From contig NZ_CP013022.1 of the NCBI RefSeq assembly GCF_001653955.1, positions 248,001-312,000 of the forward strand: 64,000 nt of DNA, read 5' to 3'. Position 1 is the first letter of the stretch. The number at the start of each line of letters is the position of its first letter. Position numbers and translations under genes: made by a program. The notes under the pieces were generated by a model. The model was not told the origin of the DNA, made no database searches, and saw only the letters and a program-made list of their open reading frames with translations. The stretch is from Francisella persica ATCC VR-331. Lineage in GTDB: Bacteria; Pseudomonadota; Gammaproteobacteria; Francisellales; Francisellaceae. Positions 53,631-62,929 of the stretch are shown here, piece after piece.

Positions 53631-54531
53631 AACTAGCTATCCCATAATTTATTGTTTTAATTAAATCATCATTTGTTGCTACTTCAATAAAGCCTGTTTT
53701 ATTATTACGCGAAAAATCTTTTATCTCAGTATATCTATTTTGATATATTTTTTTATAAATCCTACTTTGCTGCTCACTAACACTATCTAGAGCAACTCTT
53801 CGCTTACCATCACTGAAATAATAGGTATCTAAGGCAGGTAATTCTTTTTCTATAGGATCATAACTAAAAATATTGATTATGGCATTTTTAGCACTTAAAA
53901 GCTTAAGATATTGTTTTGCCTCTTGATTAAAACTACTAAAATCGCTAATCACGATAACAACACTATTACTACGAATTTTTGCATAAAGAAACTTTATAAC
54001 ATCTGCAAGCTTTTTATCTGAATTTAGCTGATACTGTTTGGTATCACTAGCAACAAAATTAAACATTTTCACTAAAGCTGACTTATCTTGTTTAGCAGCA
54101 TAAAAGTTATAGCCTTTATCATCAAAAATAATACCGCCAACTTTATCATGCGCACCTAAAGCTCCAAAGCCAAGCAAAGCTAAAATATTTGCCGCCTTAA
54201 CACTTTTAAAGCACTCTTTAGTACCAAATTTCATTGTAGTATTTTGATCTAAAATAAAATAAAGGTTACGCTCACGCTCCTCATGGTAAACTTTGGTATA
54301 TGGTTTACCAAGTCTTGCAGTCAAAGCCCAATGCATCATACGGATATCATCACCTGCTTGATAATGCCTAACCTCATCAAAATCCATGCCACGACCTTTA
54401 GCCTTAGAAATATTATTGCCAACATTAGTGGTGTTTACCCTTTGATTGGCAAATAGTTTTAGCGCTTTAGCTTGGTAACGATAGCTTAAAAGCTCCTTTA
54501 TATAAGGCTTAACACCTTTATAACTTTTCAT
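53620..54531 (-). CDS. DUF58 domain protein
   Basis: 303 aa. The family core GRGMDFDEVRHYQAGDDIRM followed by MHWALTARLGKPYTKVYHEE is at about residues 45-85; a degenerate VWA fold follows (YFILDQNTTMKFGT, VVIVISDFSS). DUF58 proteins partner MoxR ATPases. Starts 12 bp after moxR. Confidence 0.9.
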   Translation of the reverse strand: MKSYKGVKPYIKELLSYRYQAKALKLFANQRVNTTNVGNNISKAKGRGMDFDEVRHYQAGDDIRMMHWALTARLGKPYTKVYHEERERNLYFILDQNTTMKFGTKECFKSVKAANILALLGFGALGAHDKVGGIIFDDKGYNFYAAKQDKSALVKMFNFVASDTKQYQLNSDKKLADVIKFLYAKIRSNSVVIVISDFSSFNQEAKQYLKLLSAKNAIINIFSYDPIEKELPALDTYYFSDGKRRVALDSVSEQQSRIYKKIYQNRYTEIKDFSRNNKTGFIEVATNDDLIKTINYGIASYAN

Positions 54532-54542
54532 CTAGGCAACCT

Positions 54543-55499
54543 CTAAGGGATAGGCACTGCCTTTAGTAATTCAGTAATAACATCATCACTAGTTACACCA
54601 TCAACATCAGCTTCAAAAGTTAATAATATCCTATGGCGTAGGACTTCATAAATTACCGCATGAACATCACTAGGAGAGACATAATCATTACCTGAAAGCC
54701 ACGCGTGTGCTCGTGCTGCTCTATCTAAAGCTATAGTACCCCTAGAACTAGAGCCAAATGCAATCCATTTTTTGATATTTTGATTATATTTTGCAGGATT
54801 TCTGGTTGCTAATATTAGCTGAATAATATATTGTTCGAGTGCCTCAGAAACTTGGACATTTAACACTTCTTTTTGTGCTTTAAAGATAGTTTCTTGGTGA
54901 ATATTAGGATGTTTTAGCTTATGTCCTAGCGCCTCACCGCGACTTATAGCCAAGATTTTTGCCTCTGTTTTAGGATCTGGATATTCAATCTTAACAAACA
55001 GCATAAATCTATCTAATTGCGCTTCAGGAAGTGGGTAAGTTCCTTCTTGCTCAATAGGATTTTGTGTTGCCATAACTATAAACAAATTAGATAGTGGATA
55101 GGTTTTCTTACCAACTGTTATTTGCTTCTCACCCATTGCTTCAAGTAGTGCAGATTGCACCTTGGCAGGAGCCCTATTAATCTCATCAGCAAGCAATAAG
55201 TTGTGAAATAATGGCCCGGACTGAAATTCAAAGCTTTGTTGTTGTGGTATATAAATTTCTGTACCTGTCAAATCCGCAGGTAAAAGATCAGGGGTAAATT
55301 GTACTCTATGATATGAGCAATCTATACTCTCCGACAATGTCTTAATAGCTGTTGTCTTAGCTAATCCAGGTGCACCCTCTACAAGTAGATGCCCTCCTGA
55401 TAATAAAGCGATTAATAGCCGATTATTAAGATTTTCTTGACCAACAACACGATTGTTTAAAAATTCTAATAATTCTTGAAAAAGATTATATACCGACAC
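54543..55499 (-). CDS. moxR: MoxR-family AAA+ ATPase
   Basis: 318 aa. Walker A is LVEGAPGLAKTTAIKTLS near residue 36, Walker B is LLLADEINRAPAKVQSALLE near residue 98, sensor 1 is FIVMATQNPIEQEGTYPLPE and an arginine finger follows in LPEAQLDRFM. MoxR proteins act as chaperones for VWA proteins. This is the first gene of the seven-gene operon; the Francisella homologue has been tied to stress resistance and virulence. Confidence 0.95.
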   Translation of the reverse strand: MSVYNLFQELLEFLNNRVVGQENLNNRLLIALLSGGHLLVEGAPGLAKTTAIKTLSESIDCSYHRVQFTPDLLPADLTGTEIYIPQQQSFEFQSGPLFHNLLLADEINRAPAKVQSALLEAMGEKQITVGKKTYPLSNLFIVMATQNPIEQEGTYPLPEAQLDRFMLFVKIEYPDPKTEAKILAISRGEALGHKLKHPNIHQETIFKAQKEVLNVQVSEALEQYIIQLILATRNPAKYNQNIKKWIAFGSSSRGTIALDRAARAHAWLSGNDYVSPSDVHAVIYEVLRHRILLTFEADVDGVTSDDVITELLKAVPIP

Positions 55500-55645
55500 A
55501 GATTTCCTCCAAAATCTTAAAGTACCTTCTTAGAATATAGAGTCTGTTATTAGTTTTTCAAGAGCTTAATTCTGATATAGTTAATTTACAAAGACTAAAT
55601 ACTATTATAAAATCTAAACATTAAACATATAAATGAAACAAGATA

Positions 55646-56080
55646 ATGGAAAAAATTAAACTTTTAGCTACCTATATATTAGCTACATTTGCTCTAGCTA
55701 GCTGCTCGAATAACGCTAGCTTTTCTAATGATTTAAGCTCTGCTGGTGATTCTATTGTCAGATTCGTGAACGGCACATTCTCTGCTGAACTTTATAATAC
55801 TAGTTTACAAAGCGTTTATAACGCTACGCTACTAGCACTAAATAACAGCAATATCTATAGCGTAAAGAATAATACTATCAATAGTCAAGATGCTGAAATC
55901 ACTGGTACTTATGCTACAGACAAAAATTTCTTTAACAAGTCCGGGGAAGATAGTTTTGCTATTAGACTTGTTAAAGGGAACCAAGACACTGTCAACTTAT
56001 TTATCAAAATAGGTAAGCTTGGTGATAAGCAAGCATCGGTTGATCTACTTGCAAACATCCAAACTAGCTTAGGTATATAA
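55646..56080 (+). CDS. DUF3568-type lipoprotein
   Basis: 144 aa with a lipoprotein signal: MEKIKLLATYILATFALASC, the lipobox being ALASC with Cys20. The mature part has the pattern SLQSVYNATLLALNNSNIYS and SFAIRLVKGNQDTVNLFIKI, as in the small DUF3568 lipoproteins I associate with Francisella. Function unknown. It is divergent from moxR and precedes pdxY by 5 bp, so it may be the first gene of the pdxY transcript. Confidence 0.8.
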   Translation: MEKIKLLATYILATFALASCSNNASFSNDLSSAGDSIVRFVNGTFSAELYNTSLQSVYNATLLALNNSNIYSVKNNTINSQDAEITGTYATDKNFFNKSGEDSFAIRLVKGNQDTVNLFIKIGKLGDKQASVDLLANIQTSLGI

Positions 56081-56085
56081 TTATC

Positions 56086-56937
56086 ATGTCTTCTAAAATC
56101 CCTAAAGTATTATCTATTCAGTCACATGTTGCCTATGGTTATGCCGGTAATAAAGCAGCAGTTTTCCCAATGCAAAAGCTTGGGATAGAAGTCTCACCAA
56201 TATATACAGTACAGCTTTCAAACCATACTCAGTATGATTTTTATAAAGGATCTTTCTTTAGTTCTGAAGATATCCAAAATGTTATAGACGGTATGATAGT
56301 AAATGGTTTTTTAGCGCAACAAAATGCCATCTTATCTGGGTATATTGGTAATCTAGGAATTGCCCAGGTTATTGCAAATACGGTTGTAGAGCTTAAAAAA
56401 TTAAATAGCAACAGCTTATATTGCTGCGATCCTGTCTTTGGTGACAAGTATGATGAAGATGAAAACGGGCATATTTTTGTATCTGCTGATCATCCTAATA
56501 TTTTTTTAAGCCACTTATTACCTTTAGCCGATATTATTACGCCTAATCTATTTGAGCTTAGTGTTTTGAGTGATTTTCAGATTGGCAATTATGATGATAT
56601 TATTACAGCTTGTAAAAAACTCATTAGCAAAACAGGTAACTATAACCAAGTAATAATCGTAACTAGTGTTTCGTTTAGTAACGATAAAACCGGTATAGCT
56701 ATATATCAACATGATAACTTCTCATATCTTGAATCTCCTAAATACAAAGTTCAATCTAAGGTTAGTGGCTCCGGTGATATAACAGCAGCGATGTTTTTAA
56801 GCTATCTTTTAAAAGGTAAAGACCTAGAAGAAACTCTTAAAGCAGTAACACAATGCTTAGATGGCCTTTTTAGAGTAACTCAAGAATTAAACACCAATGA
56901 AATAGCCTTAATTCAGGCACAGGAGTATATTAGATAA
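56086..56937 (+). CDS. pdxY: Pyridoxal kinase
   Basis: 283-aa ribokinase-fold enzyme phosphorylating pyridoxal to PLP (salvage). The start VLSIQSHVAYGYAGNKAAVF is the PdxY signature, CDPVFGDKYDEDENG supplies the cation/ATP segment, and SKVSGSGDITAAMF holds the catalytic GSGD aspartate. Full length. Its stop codon overlaps the start of the next gene by one base. Confidence 0.93.
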   Translation: MSSKIPKVLSIQSHVAYGYAGNKAAVFPMQKLGIEVSPIYTVQLSNHTQYDFYKGSFFSSEDIQNVIDGMIVNGFLAQQNAILSGYIGNLGIAQVIANTVVELKKLNSNSLYCCDPVFGDKYDEDENGHIFVSADHPNIFLSHLLPLADIITPNLFELSVLSDFQIGNYDDIITACKKLISKTGNYNQVIIVTSVSFSNDKTGIAIYQHDNFSYLESPKYKVQSKVSGSGDITAAMFLSYLLKGKDLEETLKAVTQCLDGLFRVTQELNTNEIALIQAQEYIR

Positions 56938-57632
56938 TGGATCGCTATAGTAAAATCACAAATGTACATAACTATAAAAGAGAGATCGTCCTGCTTAAAA
57001 GTCGTCCTTGTGCTTATGGCAAATGTACATTTTGTGACTATATTTTAGACAACTCTAGAAATATCGATGAGATCAATGCTATAAATTTTGAAGTTTTAGA
57101 AAACGTTACTGGTGAGTTTGGCATATTAGAAATAATCAATTCTGGTAATGTTTTTGAACTTCCTCAAGTAACCAAACAGCGTATCAAAAAAATAATAAAT
57201 AAAAAAAATATAAAGCTGCTTTTCGTTGAAGCACACTGGATGTATAAAGACCATCTACATAAAATTAAAGATATATTTAAGACTGACATCTTTATAAAAA
57301 CAGGCTTAGAGAGTTTTAATAATGATTTTAGGGAGAAACTCCTTAACAAAGGTTTTTATCATGATTCACCCCAACAATTAAGTCAACTTTTTGACTCTGT
57401 GTGTTTATTAATAGGTGTCAAAGGACAAACCAAAGAGATTATCAAAAAAGATATTGAAATTGCTAAGAGATACTTCAAACACACTACTTTGAACCTATAT
57501 GTAAATAACACTACTGACATTAAAGCTGATGAGGAACTTAAAATCTGGTTTTTAGAAGAATATAAACAGCTATTTCAAGATCCTCAATTTGAAATACTTG
57601 TCAGTAATACTGACTTTGGTGTCGGTGGCTAA
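56937..57632 (+). CDS. Radical-SAM-like protein with CX4CX2C cluster motif
   Basis: 231 aa, not recognised as a known enzyme. [18 protein letters not shown] near residue 22 looks like a radical-SAM [4Fe-4S] motif but with four residues between the first two cysteines instead of three. [26 protein letters not shown] and [20 protein letters not shown] continue a partial TIM barrel, the last like the GxES motif of the superfamily. Start overlaps the pdxY stop (TAATG), implying coupling to vitamin B6 salvage. Close to the family that includes archaeosine/RaSEA-type proteins by motif spacing, but much shorter; that is a guess. Confidence 0.7.
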   Translation: MDRYSKITNVHNYKREIVLLKSRPCAYGKCTFCDYILDNSRNIDEINAINFEVLENVTGEFGILEIINSGNVFELPQVTKQRIKKIINKKNIKLLFVEAHWMYKDHLHKIKDIFKTDIFIKTGLESFNNDFREKLLNKGFYHDSPQQLSQLFDSVCLLIGVKGQTKEIIKKDIEIAKRYFKHTTLNLYVNNTTDIKADEELKIWFLEEYKQLFQDPQFEILVSNTDFGVGG

Positions 57633-57706
57633 AATTCAAAGATTGCTGTAAAATATCTTCTAATCTGCTATACTTTATCAATGCAATTAAATTTTGGAGA
57701 AAGTGT

Positions 57707-58750
57707 TTGCAATACACTCTAAAACAAATATCTCAGTATTTAGATGCAAAAGTAATCAATGAGCCAATTGGCGAAGTTATTATTTCAGGGCTTAATTATG
57801 CTGAACAAGCAAAAGAAAATGATCTAACTCTTATTGATAAACAAGAACATATTAAGCTCTGGCAAAACTCAAAAGCTGCTGCTACTATTGTAAGTAAAAA
57901 AATCAGTGATGAATTAGCACAAGTAAATGATAAACCTCTAATCGTAGTAAATAATGCTGATTTAGCTATGGCTAAAATACTAGAGCTTTTCTCTGTACCA
58001 TACCCAGAACAAAACGGTATCCATGAAAAAGCTGTAATAGATCCAACTGCTATAATTGGTAAAAATGTCTCTATTGGTCCAGGTGCGTATATCGGTAAAA
58101 ATGTCGAGATCGGAGATAATACTATTATCTATGCCAACGTGTGTATCTACAACGATGCAAAAATTGGTACCAACTGTATTATTTGGCCAAGTGTGACAAT
58201 CCGCGACAGAACTATCATAGGGCATTTTTGTAGGTTATACTCAAACTGCTCAATCGGTTCTGATGGTTTTGGCTATAGGCCTTCTGAAGAAGGTAGAACA
58301 ATTGTTAGGATTCCACATATTGGTAATGTTGTTATCGGTAGTTTTGTTGATATTGGTTCAAATACTTGTATTGATAATGCTAAATATGGCTCAACTATAA
58401 TTGGCGATTATACCAAAATTGATAATCTTGTTCAGATAGGTCACAATGTAATCATTGGCAAAGGTTGTATGATTTGTGGACAAGCCGGTATTAGTGGTTC
58501 AGTAACAATAGGTGATAGTGTTATAATAGCCGGTAATGCTGGCATCAAAGATCATACAAATATTGGAAATGGCGCGCGTATTGGTGGTAAAGCTGGAGTT
58601 ATGTGGGATGTTCCTGCTGGTGAAAGCCATATGGGCTATCCTGCCTACAAAGACAGTGAACTTGCCAAACAATGGATTGCAATTAGAAAGCTTCCAGAGA
58701 CAACGAAAAAACTCAGAGCTATTGTTAAAAGCTTAAACATAGATCTTTGA
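57707..58750 (+). CDS. lpxD: UDP-3-O-(3-hydroxyacyl)glucosamine N-acyltransferase
   Basis: 347 aa, third enzyme of lipid A synthesis, adding the N-linked hydroxyacyl chain. N-terminal uridine-binding domain (about 1-100), then a left-handed beta-helix of hexapeptide repeats ([20 protein letters not shown] and on), the active-site histidine in [11 protein letters not shown] near residue 246, and a C-terminal helix. TTG start at 57707 with GGAGA 6 nt upstream. Francisella has two LpxD enzymes; this copy lies beside cyo and away from lpxA/fabZ, the position of lpxD2, the form that adds shorter chains at host temperature. Confidence 0.9.
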   Translation: MQYTLKQISQYLDAKVINEPIGEVIISGLNYAEQAKENDLTLIDKQEHIKLWQNSKAAATIVSKKISDELAQVNDKPLIVVNNADLAMAKILELFSVPYPEQNGIHEKAVIDPTAIIGKNVSIGPGAYIGKNVEIGDNTIIYANVCIYNDAKIGTNCIIWPSVTIRDRTIIGHFCRLYSNCSIGSDGFGYRPSEEGRTIVRIPHIGNVVIGSFVDIGSNTCIDNAKYGSTIIGDYTKIDNLVQIGHNVIIGKGCMICGQAGISGSVTIGDSVIIAGNAGIKDHTNIGNGARIGGKAGVMWDVPAGESHMGYPAYKDSELAKQWIAIRKLPETTKKLRAIVKSLNIDL

Positions 58751-58988
58751 AATACCTATCTTTTAAAAGACTATTTCTAGTCGCTCAAGTTTAAGTCTGT
58801 CCAAATGGATTCCTCTCGAGCTTTGCAAAACAAAGTTTTAACTCTACTCAGCTGGCTTTATTTTCTTATATATCGATAATCTTTTTCAATTTGCAGATTA
58901 CCAAAGCCTAATTTATTGGCTTTTAGAAAGATATTTATGAGTAAATATTTTTAAGTACAACTTTTTTTATTCATTAAATCAACTATCA
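58751..58988. other. Convergent spacer between lpxD and cyoE
   Basis: No gene. Two weak hairpins: CTTTG/CAAAG followed by TTTT (58821-58839) and AAAGCC/GGCTTT followed by T (58903-58924). Either may end lpxD transcription. Confidence 0.45.
58903..58924. terminator. Weak bidirectional terminator between lpxD and cyoE
   Basis: AAAGCC and GGCTTT form a perfect 6-bp stem with a 9-nt loop; TTT follows on the + strand and TTTGG on the other. Confidence 0.4.
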
Positions 58989-59842
58989 CTAACCCATAGT
59001 CAGACAAACAGCTGTAATAACAATTATAGATAATTTAAATACAGTTTTAGCAAAAATTCTGTCTGTATCTTTTCGATAAGATAGAAAAGATTTATATAAC
59101 CAAAATAGCGATACAAGCATACATACAACAAACGATAACAAATCTGCACTACCAATCAGTGCTGGTAAAGCGCATGAAACCACAAATAGCACTAAATAAA
59201 ATATCATAACTTTTTTAGTATATGTTATGCCTTTAACTAGATGAAGCATTAGCAACTTAACTTTGCTATAATCATCCATATATAGCATTGCTATAGCATA
59301 CGAATGCGGAATCTGCCAAAAGAATAGGATTAAAAATAAAAAGCTAAAGCGTTGTAGTCAAAAGTATTAACTACAGCTGTATAACCAGCTACTGGAGGGA
59401 TAGCTCCTGAAATACCGCCTAAAACTGTAGCATGATGTATGGTTAAGCGTTTTGAAACTGTATAGACACCAACATAGAATATAAAACCTATGATTATAAT
59501 CCATAATGTCAATAGATTTACTAAGTAATATAAAACTAAACAACTTAATATAAGCAGTAGAGACCCATATATAGTTGCTTGAATTACAGAAATATCTCCA
59601 GTAATTAAAGGACGTTTTTGCGTGCGTGTCATACTAGTATCAATATCTTTATCATAAATATTATTAAAGACACAGCCTGCCGCAATCATTAATGCAACAC
59701 CTATCATTACATAGACAAACAAAGGCAAATATTCAAAACCTATTTTTCGATGCGTAGCTAATAAAAAACCACCTGTAAGAGTAATAAGATTACCAAAAAT
59801 AATACCTGGCTTAGCCAATTGAAGATATTTTTTGAAATACAT
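58989..59842 (-). pseudogene. cyoE: Protoheme IX farnesyltransferase (heme O synthase), frameshifted
   Basis: Makes heme O for the bo oxidase by farnesylating heme B. The first 170 codons are a normal polyprenyltransferase (VFNNIYDKDIDTSMTRTQKR with the metal-binding DxxxD, then RPLI); the frame then ends at ALAFYF. The remaining part, from LFLILFFWQIPHSYAIAMLY and MDDYSKVKLLMLHL to the C-terminus, is intact in another frame. The break is in an A-run at 59338-59342 (T-run on the coding strand), which has five bases where six restore the frame. So one base lost, 282-aa protein cut at 170. Confidence 0.88.
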
Positions 59843-59867
59843 GGCAAGAAAAATATTTTTAAGTAAA

Positions 59868-60200
59868 CTACATCATCATGTCATATAAGTCAAACATGAT
59901 CCACATAGTACCAGCAACTACAATTAGAACTATGATAATTGCAAACAATACACTTACTAGGTTCCAACGTGCTTCTGAATCTGTGATTAAATGCAAGAAA
60001 AACATTAATTGTACAAAAAGCTGTATTACTGCTAATATTGCTACAGCTACACATAAAGCAACTGGCGATAAAAGCTTAAATCCAACTAAGGCAAAAGCTA
60101 TTGTAGTAATAACTACAGATAACACAAAGCCTTGTATATAGCTTTTATGAGTACCGTATGCAGCACCCGTGTCATGATCATATAAGTGCTCTTTAGCCAT
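59868..60200 (-). CDS. cyoD: Cytochrome bo ubiquinol oxidase subunit IV
   Basis: 110 aa, the small membrane subunit that helps fold subunit I and insert its heme. Three hydrophobic helices are visible; THKSYIQGFVLSVVITTIAF and AIIVLIVVAGTMWIMFDLY match the family. It is the only intact gene of the operon; its catalytic partners are all broken. Its start lies next to the cyoC stop. Confidence 0.93.
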   Translation of the reverse strand: MAKEHLYDHDTGAAYGTHKSYIQGFVLSVVITTIAFALVGFKLLSPVALCVAVAILAVIQLFVQLMFFLHLITDSEARWNLVSVLFAIIIVLIVVAGTMWIMFDLYDMMM

Positions 60201-60201
60201 A

Positions 60202-60803
60202 TTATACTGCTCCTAATAAGTAAACAATTGAGAATACAAATATCCATACAATATCTAAGAAGTGCCAGAATAATCCTAAGTAAGTAAGCTTAGTCTTACC
60301 ATAGGATTCATACCATACTTCTTAAGCTGGAATATCATACTCACAATCCATATAAGACCAATACTAACATGCAAACCATGAGTTCCTACCAATGTAAAAA
60401 ATGATGATAAGAATGCGCTTGAAGACCAAGTATGACCTTCGATAGCTAACTCATAAAACTCATGTACTTCCATTAATATGAATACTAAACCTAAAAAGAA
60501 AGTAATCCATAAATACTTAATCACATGATTAATATTTTTAGAGTTACGATTAAGCATAGCTAAACCAAATGTAAAACTACTTATTAATAGTAGCATTGTT
60601 TCAACAAATATATATGGTAGGCTAAATAACTCCTGTGCACCAGGGCCACCAAAAGTGTGCTTATGAAATACTGCAAACACTGCAAATAATGTCGCAAAAA
60701 GCGCGCAATCACTCATAATATATATCCAAAAACCAAAAACATTCTTTGAACCATCATAATGATGTGCGTGATGATAGTTATGTTCTGCAGTTACTGTACT
60801 CAT
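60202..60803 (-). pseudogene. cyoC: Cytochrome bo ubiquinol oxidase subunit III, frameshifted near C-terminus
   Basis: The first 167 residues are normal (FGFWIYIMSDCALFATLFAV, FALAMLNRN-like text, GTHGLHVSIGLIWI). At about 60298 one base is missing after NPMV; the restored frame would read [20 protein letters not shown] followed by [11 protein letters not shown], ending at 60202. The last transmembrane helix is thus lost and replaced by RLSLLT. The start overlaps the cyoB stop. Confidence 0.88.
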
Positions 60804-62849
60804 ACTTGTAACTCCCCTTTTTGATTATATCTACCTTCAACTTCTCTAACTTCATCAGCCTTGACATAGTAGTCGATATCATAATCAAATGATCTATACA
60901 ACACAGTACCAATGATACCAACAACACCTACAACAGCGAGCCACCAAATATGCCACACTGCAGCGAAACCAAACACAAAACTGAACGCTCCAATAATAAC
61001 ACCTACAGCTGTTTTTTTTGGCATATGTATATCTTCATATTTTTTTCACAGTACCTACTAGAGTATTATCTATATTTAGACCTTTTTGTTTGTGATCCCA
61101 ATATGCATCACGTTCTTCAACTACCGGATCATGAGAAAAATTATAGAAAGGTACTGGTGAAGGTATACCCCACTCTAGCGTACGGCCATACTCCCAAACA
61201 TCAGCACCAACACGATTTTGGTCTCTCTGCTTAATACTTACAATAATTTGAAGCACTTGGAAGAAAATACCTAAACCAATAATTAAAGCTCCCATCCATG
61301 CAACTATCAGTAATGATTGGTAGCCTGTAGATGTATCATAATGATACAATCTTCTTGTCATACCCATAGTACCAAAATATATAAAGGCATGAAAGCTACG
61401 AAGAAGCCCACTAGCCAACACCAGAAAGCGTATTTACCTAAGCATTCATTTAATTTGAAACCAAATATTTTCGGAAACCAGAAAGTAAGACCAGCAAAAG
61501 CACCAAATACAACACCACCTATAATCACATTATGAAAGTGTGCAATTAAAAACACACTATTATGCATTTGGAAGTCAACGCCCGGTATAGATAGTAGCAC
61601 CCCTGTCATACCACCAACAGAGAAAACTATCATAAAGCCAATCAACCACATCATTGGTGTTGCAAATGTAATACAACCTTTATACATTGTAAATAGCCAG
61701 TTAAATATCTTAACGCCTGTAGGAATTGCAATAATCATTGTCATAATTCCAAAGAAGGCATTAACATTTGCACTTGCACCCATTGTAAAGAAATGATGTA
61801 ACCACACAGTAAACGACAAGATAGTAATAACTATACTTGCCCAAGCCATTGTTGTATAACCAAAAAGTGGTTTCTTCGAAAAAGTTGCAACAACTTCCGA
61901 AAACACTCCAAACATAGGTAACACAAGAATATAAACTTACGGGTGACCCCAAATCCAAATTAAATTAACATACATCATTTGGTCACCACCACCTGAAACA
62001 GTAAAGAAGTGAGTACCAAAATATCTATCTAAAGTTAATAAACCTAAAGTCACAGTTAAAACTGGAAAAGCAGCAATTATAAGGATAACCGAACATAAAG
62101 AAGCCAAAGTAAAGATAGGCATCTAAGTAAAGATAGGCATCTTCATAAGAGTCATACCCTTGCAACGCATTTTGATAATAGTTACAAAGAAGTTAATACC
62201 AGTCATTAGTGAACCAATACTTGATATTTGCAGACCCCATATATAGTAGTCAGTACCTACTTGTAGGGCTATATGTCATTTCTGAGAATGGTGGATAAGC
62301 CAACCATCCAGCATGCGCAAAATCACCAACTAATAATGAAATATTTATCAGCATCGCACCGACAACAAACAACCAGAAACTCAAAGAGTTCATATACGGG
62401 AACGCAACATCTCTAGCACCAATCTGTAGAGGAATTACCCAGTTCATTAGTGCAAATATCAATGGCATCGCCACAAAGAAAATCATAATTACACCATGAG
62501 CAGTAAAAATTTGGTCAAAATGCTCAGGAATTAGATACCCAGTACTATCACCAGCTGCTAATGCTTGTTGTGTCCTCATCATCGCAGCATCAACAAAGCC
62601 ACGAAACATCATAACCAACGCAACTATAGTGTACATTGTGTCTATTTTCTTATGATCGATAGTAGTAACCCATTCGCTCCATAAGTAACTCCATTTTCTA
62701 AAATATGTAATACCACCTAATAGTGCCACACCTGCAAATACGATACCAATAAACATTGACAATATGATTAATTGTTGGTTTACTGGTTCATATAGATATG
62801 GAAACACTAAATGTGGATTACTTAGTTTTCCAATTAATGCTTCTAGCAT
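60800..62849 (-). pseudogene. cyoB: Cytochrome bo ubiquinol oxidase subunit I, multiply disrupted
   Basis: The catalytic heme-copper subunit, about 660 aa when whole. Five lesions: one extra base near 62261 after YSPT; an 18-bp tandem duplication at 62107-62142 creating TAG; GAA to TAA at 61937-61939 in WGHPEVY; one base lost near 61375 before GTMGMTRR; and a seven-base run at 61040-61046 where six restore VKKYEDIHMPKK. Between the lesions the protein text is well conserved ([47 protein letters not shown] with copper-binding His). The last 74 codons (KTAVGVIIGAFSFVFGFAAV onwards) look like a separate small gene but are the CyoB C-terminus. Confidence 0.93.
62107..62142. repeat. 18-bp tandem duplication inside cyoB
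   Basis: AAGTAAAGATAGGCATCT occurs twice head to tail. The junction makes a TAG codon on the coding (minus) strand, repeating Met-Pro-Ile-Phe-Thr before the stop. Confidence 0.95.
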
Positions 62850-62929
62850 ATTTGTCTCCTATTTTAAATTACTACTTATTACTAAAACTCTACATATTGT
62901 TATTCATATGCATACCCATGCTAGACATA

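Noticed and set aside
58989-59288. Separate 99-aa membrane protein next to lpxD
   Set aside because: It is the C-terminal third of CyoE in a shifted frame.
60800-61024. Separate small membrane-protein gene between cyoC and cyoB
   Set aside because: The text VFGFAAVWHIWWLAVVG and RSFDYDIDYYV matches the CyoB C-terminus; it is split off by a one-base insertion in an A/T run.
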